A DNA stretch of 13,400 bases. It comes from CAYVFM01 sp964546375 (GTDB lineage Bacteria > Gemmatimonadota > Gemmatimonadetes > Palauibacterales > Palauibacteraceae). Every line of letters begins with the position of its first letter. Positions within the stretch are counted from its first letter, which is position 1. The DNA lies in contig CAZJJO010000056.1 in assembly GCA_964546375.1 (NCBI GenBank), positions 1 through 13,400 on the forward strand, given 5' to 3'. Below the pieces are notes generated by a model that did no database searches, was not told the origin of the DNA, and saw only the letters and a program-made list of their open reading frames with translations. This document shows positions 6,346-13,400 of the stretch, piece after piece. Both the position numbers and the translations under genes were made by a program.

Positions 6346-7224
6346 ATGATCCCCGGCGCATTCGACTACCACGCTCCCGCCACGCCGGAGGGGGCCCTCG
6401 ACCTGCTGGGCGAACACGGGGGCGACGCCAAGCTCCTGGCCGGGGGGCAGAGCCTCATCCCCCTGATGCGCTTCCGGCTCGCCGACCCCACGGTGCTGGT
6501 GGACCTGAACCGGGTCGACGGCCTGGCCGGGATGGAGGAGGCGGACGGCCGCCTGCGGATCGGCGCCATGACCCGCCACGCCGACGTCGAGCACTCCGAC
6601 CTGGCGGCCGACCGCTATCCCCTGCTGGCCGAGGCGGCCGAGCTCATCGCCGACCCCCTGGTCCGGAACCGGGGGACGGTGGGCGGCTCGCTCGTCCACG
6701 CCGACCCGGCCGGCGACTGGGGCTCGGTGATGCTGGCCTGCGACGCCGAGTTCGTCGCCCGGTCCTCCGACGGCGAGCGGACCATCGCCGCCGACGACTT
6801 CTTCTTCGGCCCCTTCACCACGGCCCTGTCCGGGGACGAGCTGCTCACCGAGATCCGCCTCCCCGCGCCCGGCGGGCGGTCGGGCGGCGCCTACGAGAAG
6901 CTGGAGCGGAAGGTGGGCGACTTCGCCACCGTGGCCGTGGCGGCCCGGCTCGAGCTGGACGAGGACGGGAGCTGCGCCTCGGCCGGGCTCGGCCTCACGG
7001 CCGTGGGCCCGGCCAACATCCGGGCCGAGGAGGCCGAGGAGGCGCTGGTGGGCGGGCCGCCCGACGACGACCGGATCGAGGAGGCGGCGAGCCTCGCCGC
7101 GGGGGCGTCGAGCCCCACGGCGGACAACCGGGGCTCGGCCGAATACAAGCGGGACATGGTCCGCGTCCTGACGCGGCGGGCGCTGCATCGGGCGGCGGAC
7201 CGGGCTCGAGAGGGAGGGAGCTGA
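6346..7224 (+). CDS. coxM: Aerobic carbon monoxide dehydrogenase medium (FAD) subunit
   Basis: CoxM is the flavoprotein subunit that takes electrons from the CoxS iron-sulfur clusters and passes them to the respiratory chain. The 292-residue protein has the two FAD-binding motifs at the standard places: AGGQS at 32-36 and TVGG at 111-114 (usually TIGG). It also has NRGTVGGSLVHADPAGDW (108-125) and the C-terminal CO dehydrogenase flavoprotein domain, from LERKVGDFATVAVAARLEL to SAEYKRDMVRVLTRRAL. ATG 6346 is chosen because GGAGGT lies at 6335-6340 with a 5-base spacer; the reading frame itself is open further upstream. It is the first gene of coxM-S-L. This order is typical of form I CODH, whereas form II enzymes run S-L-M. 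The stop is followed after one base by the coxS start. Confidence 0.97.
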   Translation: MIPGAFDYHAPATPEGALDLLGEHGGDAKLLAGGQSLIPLMRFRLADPTVLVDLNRVDGLAGMEEADGRLRIGAMTRHADVEHSDLAADRYPLLAEAAELIADPLVRNRGTVGGSLVHADPAGDWGSVMLACDAEFVARSSDGERTIAADDFFFGPFTTALSGDELLTEIRLPAPGGRSGGAYEKLERKVGDFATVAVAARLELDEDGSCASAGLGLTAVGPANIRAEEAEEALVGGPPDDDRIEEAASLAAGASSPTADNRGSAEYKRDMVRVLTRRALHRAADRAREGGS

Positions 7225-7225
7225 G

Positions 7226-7728
7226 ATGGCGGACACGCATCCGATCACGGTCACGCTGAACGGGGAGCCGGTCGAGGCCGAGGTGGAGGCCCGGACGCTC
7301 CTGGTCCACTTCCTCCGGGACGAGCTGGGGCTCACCGGCACCCACATCGGCTGCGACACCACGAACTGCGGGGCGTGCACCGTCCTGCTGGACGACACCC
7401 TCGTGAAGTCGTGCACCATGTTCGCGGTCCAGGCGGACGGGGCCGAGATCCTGACGGTGGAGGGGCTGGGCGAGGACGGCGACCTCCATCCCGTCCAGGA
7501 GGGCTTCCGCGAGGAGCACGGCCTCCAGTGCGGCTTCTGCACGCCGGGGATGATGCTGGTGGGCTACCGGCTGCTGCGGGACAACCCCGACCCCGACGAG
7601 GACGAGATCCGCCACGCCATCTCCGGCAACCTCTGCCGGTGCACCGGCTACCAGAACATCGTCGCGTCCATCCGGCACGCGGCGGAGCAGATGTCCGGGA
7701 CGTCCAGCCACCCAGCGGGAGGCGAAGG

Positions 7729-7732
<4 letters not shown>
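7226..7732 (+). CDS. coxS: Aerobic carbon monoxide dehydrogenase small ([2Fe-2S]) subunit
   Basis: CoxS carries two [2Fe-2S] clusters that relay electrons from the Mo/Cu site in CoxL to FAD in CoxM. The 168-residue protein has an N-terminal plant-ferredoxin-type domain with Cys43, Cys48, Cys51 and Cys63 (IGCDTTNCGACTV...SC). A C-terminal four-helix domain holds Cys102, Cys105, Cys137 and Cys139 (QCGFCTPGM, GNLCRCTGYQNI). All eight ligands are present at positions nearly identical to the Afipia (Oligotropha) carboxidovorans protein. A purine-rich AGGGAGGG lies just upstream of ATG 7226. The stop overlaps the coxL start (ATGA), so the subunits are translationally coupled. A short Ser/Gly-rich tail ends the protein. 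Confidence 0.97.
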
Positions 7733-10095
<2,363 letters not shown>

Positions 10096-10101
10096 CGGCC
10101 G

Positions 10102-10138
10102 GGTCCGCCGGCCCGGCGCCCGCCCGGGCCGACGGACC
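10102..10138 (+). repeat. Strong hairpin after coxL (15-bp stem, one mismatch, 7-base loop)
   Basis: GGTCCGCCGGCCCGG (10102-10116) pairs with CCGGGCCGACGGACC (10124-10138); only the C10108/A10132 position fails to pair. It starts 6 bases past the coxL stop. With no T-run it is not a classic intrinsic terminator. It could slow or partly terminate transcription, or protect the 3' end of coxMSL mRNA so that structural subunits are made in excess over the maturation factors. Confidence 0.6.
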
Positions 10139-10139
10139 G

Positions 10140-10170
10140 CCGCGCCGGGGTCCGATCCCCGGGCCCGCGG
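10140..10170 (+). repeat. Second hairpin before the XdhC-YHS gene
   Basis: CCGGGG (10145-10150) pairs with CCCCGG (10157-10162) around a TCCGAT loop, and the outer CCGCG (10140-10144) pairs with CGCGG (10166-10170) with a 3-base bulge. It follows the first hairpin by one base. The two together occupy most of the coxL to xdhC-like gap, leaving about 19 bases before the next start codon. Confidence 0.45.
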
Positions 10171-10189
10171 CGGGGTATCCCTGCACGCC

Positions 10190-11239
10190 ATGAGCGACGA
10201 GATCCTGCACCGGGCGGCCCGGTTGACCGACGAGGGCGTCCCCTTCGCGCTGGCCTCGGTGGTGGCCCGACGGGCCCCCGCCTCGGCCCGCCCCGGCGCC
10301 CGGGCCCTGGTCGAGGCCGACGGGAGCTTCCACGGCTGGCTCGGCGGGAGCTGCATCGAGCCCACGATCCGCCGGGAGGCCGCCCGGGCGCTGGACGACG
10401 GCGAACCGCGGCTGGTGGTCTTCACCCCCGACGGCGAGGCGGACCGGCCCGGCGCCGTCGTCCATCCGATGACCTGCCACAGCGGAGGCACGGTGGAAGT
10501 CTTCGTCGAGCCCCGGCTCCCGGCGCCCGTCCTGGCCCTCTACGGCGACTCGCCCGTGAACCGGGCCCTGGCCGCCATGGCCCCGGCCGCCGGCTGGCGG
10601 GTCCGGGCCCTGGCCGGATCCGACGCCGGCGACTGGTCCGGCGCCGAGGTCCTGCCCCGCGACGGCGATCCCCGGGGCGCGGGGGACGCCGGCGGGGAGG
10701 CCACCGACCTGTGCGCCGTGGTGGCCACCATGGGCGAGTGGGACGAGGACGCCGTCCGGCGGGCGCTGGACGCCGGGGCGGGCTACGTGGGTCTGGTGGC
10801 CAGCCCGAAGCGGGCGGCGGCGGTCCGGGAGACGGTGGCGGCCACCGGCGCCGACCCCGGCGACCGGCTGGTGAGCCCCGCCGGCCTGGACCTGGGCGCC
10901 CGGGAGCCCGGCGAGATCGCGGTGACGATCCTGGCCGAGCTGGTGGAGCGCCGGCGGCCGGCGGGCGGCGAGGCGGCGGACCCGGAGGAGGCCCCGGACG
11001 CCGGCGCGGCGGACGTGTCCGCCGGGGACGCGGCCGCGGGCGGAGGGGACGGCGCCCGGGATCCGGAGGAGGCCCCGGACGGCGGGTCGGTGGATCCGGT
11101 CTGCGGGATGACCGTCGTCGACGAGGACGCCCCCTCCGTCGAGCACGGCGGCGTCGTCTACCGCTTCTGCTGTCCCGGCTGCCGGGCCCGCTTCGAGGCC
11201 GACCCGGAGCGGTTCCTGGCCGCCGACGGCTCCGCCTGA
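10190..11239 (+). CDS. XdhC/CoxF-family Moco maturation factor fused to a C-terminal YHS metal-binding domain
   Basis: XdhC-family proteins bind molybdenum cofactor and hand it, sulfurated, to enzymes of the xanthine oxidase/CODH family. In this 349-residue protein, residues 8-110 match the XdhC_CoxI domain (GWLGGSCIEPTIRREA at 49-64, MTCHSGGTVEVFVEP at 94-108). Residues 112-255 match the Rossmann-like XdhC_C domain (ATMGEWDEDAVRRAL at 179-193, YVGLVASPKRA, SPAGLDLGAREPGEIAVTILAE at 229-250). The usual glycine-rich GAG nucleotide loop is replaced by YGDSPVNRAL. An acidic Ala/Gly/Pro linker (256-299) contains two DPEEAPD[AG]G repeats. Residues 301-344 form a YHS domain (VDPVCGM, then FCCPGC, FEADPERFL) with Cys305, Cys327, Cys328 and Cys331, a motif seen with copper/silver transport proteins. 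It is likely coxF-equivalent, sitting before coxD rather than after coxE. ATG 10190 has no strong ribosome site. The fusion may supply copper to the CODH site (inference). Confidence 0.9.
   Translation: MSDEILHRAARLTDEGVPFALASVVARRAPASARPGARALVEADGSFHGWLGGSCIEPTIRREAARALDDGEPRLVVFTPDGEADRPGAVVHPMTCHSGGTVEVFVEPRLPAPVLALYGDSPVNRALAAMAPAAGWRVRALAGSDAGDWSGAEVLPRDGDPRGAGDAGGEATDLCAVVATMGEWDEDAVRRALDAGAGYVGLVASPKRAAAVRETVAATGADPGDRLVSPAGLDLGAREPGEIAVTILAELVERRRPAGGEAADPEEAPDAGAADVSAGDAAAGGGDGARDPEEAPDGGSVDPVCGMTVVDEDAPSVEHGGVVYRFCCPGCRARFEADPERFLAADGSA
10982..11081 (+). repeat. Direct repeat inside the XdhC-YHS linker
   Basis: A 19-base exact direct repeat (CCGGAGGAGGCCCCGGACG) occurs at 10982-11000 and again at 11063-11081, 81 bases (27 codons) apart and in frame. 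It encodes the repeated PEEAPD segment. Recombination between copies would shorten the linker without shifting the frame, so linker length may vary between strains. Confidence 0.8.
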
Positions 11240-11253
11240 CCCCGCCCCCGACG

Positions 11254-12162
11254 ATGCGGACGGACGTCGAGGCGCTGATCGAGGCCATGGCCCGGGAGGG
11301 CTATGTCGCCGACCGGGCGATCGCCACCTCCGTCCACCTGGCGGGCGCCATGGAGAAGCCCCTGCTGGTGGAGGGCGACGCCGGGGTGGGCAAGACCGAG
11401 ATCGCCAAGGTCCTGGCCCGGGTGCTGGACGCCGAGCTGATCCGGCTCCAGTGCTACGAGGGGCTCGACGTCCACACCGCCCTCTACGAGTGGAACTACC
11501 AGAAGCAGCTCCTCCGCATCCGGATGGCCGAGGAGCGCGAGGGGGCGGACGACGAGGTCGCCGCCACCGTCTTCGACCGCGAGTACCTGCTGGAGCGCCC
11601 GCTGCTCCGGGCCATCACCCGCCCCGAGCGCCCGGTCCTGCTCATCGACGAGATCGACCGGGCCGACGAGGAGTTCGAGGCCTTCCTGCTGGAGGTCCTG
11701 TCGGACTTCCAGGTCACCATCCCCGAGCTGGGCACGGTGGAGGCCGACGAGCGGCCCCGGGTCGTCCTCACCTCCAACGGGACGCGCGAGCTGAGCGACG
11801 CCCTGCGCCGGCGGTGCCTCTACCTCTGGATCGACCATCCCGACTTCGAGAAGGAGCTGGAGATCCTCCGGACCCGGATGCCCGAGCTGGCCGACCGGCT
11901 GGGCGAGCAGGTGGTCCGCGTGGTCCACCGGCTGCGGGACGAGAAGCTCTACAAGACCCCGGGCATCGCCGAGACGCTCGACTGGGCCCGGGCGATGCGG
12001 GAGCTGGGCGTCGAGTCGCTGGACCCGGAGACCGTCCGGGCGACGCTGGGCTGCCTGCTCAAGGACCGGCACGACCTGGAGCGGCTCCGGGAGGACGGGC
12101 TCGACGCCCTGGTGGAGGAGGCCGTCGCCGGGGACGGCGCGCTCGCCGCCGGGGGGGCGTGA
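11254..12162 (+). CDS. coxD: MoxR-type AAA+ ATPase CoxD, CODH active-site maturation
   Basis: CoxD is a membrane-associated AAA+ chaperone ATPase needed to assemble the CuSMoO2 cluster of CODH in Afipia carboxidovorans, particularly the sulfuration step. The 302-residue protein has Walker A GDAGVGKT (41-48), Walker B VLLIDEIDRAD (128-138), sensor 1 TSNGTRELSDAL (173-184), an arginine-finger region RRR (185-187) and the MoxR helical lid (TPGIAETLDWARAM). ATG 11254 lies 14 bases after the XdhC-YHS stop and has no clear ribosome-binding site; a later in-frame ATG at 11287 would trim only 11 residues. The stop overlaps the coxE start (GTGA). MoxR ATPases act with VWA proteins, and the adjacent CoxE is the expected partner. 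Confidence 0.95.
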   Translation: MRTDVEALIEAMAREGYVADRAIATSVHLAGAMEKPLLVEGDAGVGKTEIAKVLARVLDAELIRLQCYEGLDVHTALYEWNYQKQLLRIRMAEEREGADDEVAATVFDREYLLERPLLRAITRPERPVLLIDEIDRADEEFEAFLLEVLSDFQVTIPELGTVEADERPRVVLTSNGTRELSDALRRRCLYLWIDHPDFEKELEILRTRMPELADRLGEQVVRVVHRLRDEKLYKTPGIAETLDWARAMRELGVESLDPETVRATLGCLLKDRHDLERLREDGLDALVEEAVAGDGALAAGGA

Positions 12163-13364
12163 CCGACGACGGCCCCGCGGCCCCGGGGGCCGGTGCCCGG
12201 GCCGACCCCGACGCCTGGACCGTGGGGCTGGCCCGGGAGCTCCGCGAGGCGGGCGTTCCCTGCACCGTCGAGGAGACCCTCACCGCCCGGGCCGCCCTGG
12301 AGCGGCTGGACCTGGGCGACCCCCTGGACGCCTACTTCGGCCTCCGCTCGGTCTTCACCTCCGACGCCGCCCACTTCCCCGCCTTCGACCGCTGCTTCTG
12401 GCGGGCCTGGGGCCAGGAGCAGCGCGGGCGGGAGGCGGAGGGCCGGGAGCCGGCGGAGGGGGGCGACCCCGACCGCGGACGGGGCGGCCGGCGGGACGGG
12501 GACCCGGCGGCCGAGCCCCTGCTGGCCCGCCTGCGGCGGGGCGCCCGGGCGGGCGGGGCCGACGACGCCGACGAGGGGGAGACGTCGCCGGAGCTGGCCC
12601 GCGCCCGCTTCAGCCCCGGCGAGGCGCTCGCCGAGCGCTCCTTCGCCGCCCTGGACCGCGGCGAGATGCGGCGGATGGCCGCGGTGCTGGACCGGCTGGC
12701 CCTGAAGCTGGCCACCCGGAAGGGGCGCCGCCTCCGCCCGGCCCGGCGCGGCGGCCGGGTCGACCTCCGGCGGAGCCTGCGCCAGGCGGTGCGCCACGAC
12801 GGCGAGGTGGTGCGGCCCGCCCGCCGCCGACGGCGGATCGAGCGGCCCCGAATCGTCCTGCTCTGCGACGTCAGCGGCTCGATGGAGCGCTACAGCCGCT
12901 TCCTCCTGCGCTTCCTGCTGGCCGCCGGCCGGGGGACGGACGTCGAGAGCTTCGTCTTCGCCACCCGGCTCACCCGGCTCACGGGCCATCTCCGGGGCGC
13001 CCGTCCCGACCGCGTGCTGGAGGAGCTGTCCCGACGGGTCCCCGACTGGTCGGGCGGGACCCGGATCGGCGAGAGCCTGGACCGCTTCCTGGAGGAGCAC
13101 GGTCGGGCCCTGCTGGGCCGGAAGACGGTGGTGGTGATCATGAGCGACGGCCTGGACCGGGGCGACGTCGACCGGCTGGAGCACGCCATGCGCGGGATCC
13201 GGCGGCGGGCGCGGCGGGTGATCTGGCTCAACCCCCTGCTGGCGACCGAGGGCTACGAGCCGGAGGCCCGGGGGATGAAGGCCGCCCTGCCCCACGTGGA
13301 CGCGTTCGCGCCGGGCCACAGCCTGGAGGCGCTGCGGGAGCTGGTGCGGATGATCCGCCTCTGA
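12159..13364 (+). CDS. coxE: CoxE-family von Willebrand factor A protein, partner of CoxD
   Basis: CoxE pairs with the CoxD MoxR ATPase in CODH maturation, with a role proposed in copper insertion. The 401-residue protein has an N-terminal helical part (TVGLARELREAGVPCTVEETLTA) and a long charged, low-complexity stretch (about 86-145, Arg/Gly/Glu/Asp). A basic segment follows (188-230), then the VWA domain. The MIDAS metal site is intact: DVSGS (237-241), Thr301 in SGGTR, and Asp330 in MSDG. The GTG start at 12159 overlaps the coxD stop by 4 bases, so the two are translated together. The extended reading frame upstream of 12159 is only a shadow over coxD. VWA_CoxE family membership is clear; the exact partner and metal role are inferred from family and context. 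Confidence 0.94.
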   Translation: MTDDGPAAPGAGARADPDAWTVGLARELREAGVPCTVEETLTARAALERLDLGDPLDAYFGLRSVFTSDAAHFPAFDRCFWRAWGQEQRGREAEGREPAEGGDPDRGRGGRRDGDPAAEPLLARLRRGARAGGADDADEGETSPELARARFSPGEALAERSFAALDRGEMRRMAAVLDRLALKLATRKGRRLRPARRGGRVDLRRSLRQAVRHDGEVVRPARRRRRIERPRIVLLCDVSGSMERYSRFLLRFLLAAGRGTDVESFVFATRLTRLTGHLRGARPDRVLEELSRRVPDWSGGTRIGESLDRFLEEHGRALLGRKTVVVIMSDGLDRGDVDRLEHAMRGIRRRARRVIWLNPLLATEGYEPEARGMKAALPHVDAFAPGHSLEALRELVRMIRL

Positions 13365-13377
13365 GGTCGACGGACGG

Positions 13378-13395
13378 CCGCGGCGCCGCCCGCGG
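13378..13395 (+). repeat. Small hairpin after coxE
   Basis: CCGCGG at 13378-13383 and at 13390-13395 form a 6-bp stem with a 6-base loop, 14 bases past the coxE stop. There is no T-run. It may be a weak terminator or only GC-rich chance. Confidence 0.25.
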
Positions 13396-13400
13396 GGAGG
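13394..13400 (+). promoter_or_regulatory. Ribosome-binding-like GGGGAGG at the right edge
   Basis: The window ends in GGGGAGG on the plus strand, about 30 bases after the coxE stop. Its strength matches the sites ahead of coxM and coxS, so another gene probably starts just past the edge and the cox operon may continue. Confidence 0.35.

Noticed and set aside
2943..7259. Plus-strand open frame of over 1400 codons across the Moco operon and into coxM
   Set aside because: It is antisense to moeA, the MoaE-like gene and moaA, and out of frame with coxM. The product is rich in Arg/Gly/Pro/Ala with no domain motif; long shadow frames are expected in very GC-rich DNA.
4924..7542. Minus-strand open frame of about 870 codons over moaA, coxM and coxS
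   Set aside because: It is out of frame with moaA and antisense to coxM/coxS; composition is that of a shadow frame.

Overview
The window is very GC-rich, gene-dense and bacterial in style. It has clear Shine-Dalgarno sites such as GGAGGT ahead of coxM, 4-base ATGA/GTGA gene overlaps, and sigma70-like promoter candidates. It carries an aerobic molybdenum-copper carbon monoxide dehydrogenase (CODH) locus together with part of its cofactor supply. A high-GC aerobic CO oxidiser fits, most likely an actinobacterium. Gemmatimonadota or Chloroflexota relatives are possible, and the acidic proteins mean a halophile cannot be excluded. The taxonomic call is an inference only.

Left part, all on the minus strand: a cytoplasmic-looking BNR/Asp-box beta-propeller gene (running off the left edge) overlaps the end of coxG, a short SRPBCC protein. 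Upstream of these, also on the minus strand, lies a secreted protein with an N-terminal dockerin-like calcium-binding repeat pair and a parallel beta-helix. It has looser codon use than its neighbours and no obvious link to CO metabolism.

Middle: a molybdenum-cofactor operon on the minus strand, moaA - moaE-like - moeA (about 6104 down to 3399). The MoaE-like protein keeps the HRRAAF signature but lacks the C-terminal part that carries the catalytic lysine.

Right part, plus strand, divergent from moaA: coxM, coxS and coxL encode the FAD, 2x[2Fe-2S] and Mo/Cu subunits. The order M-S-L and the AYRCSFR loop in CoxL mark a form I (bona fide CO-oxidising) enzyme. They are followed by an XdhC/CoxF-like maturation factor fused to a C-terminal YHS metal-binding domain, then a MoxR-type AAA+ ATPase (CoxD) and a VWA protein (CoxE). 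Two strong hairpins fill the gap between coxL and the maturation genes. A ribosome-binding-site-like sequence at the right edge suggests the operon continues.

The logic of the locus: moaA/moeA make the cofactor. The XdhC-YHS protein, CoxD and CoxE probably insert, sulfurate and copper-load the active site of CoxL. CoxMSL oxidises CO to CO2. CoxG links the enzyme to the membrane quinone pool. No transposase, tRNA, rRNA or CRISPR array was seen. No stretch longer than 300 bases is free of genes; the largest gap is the moaA/coxM divergent region (about 240 bases).
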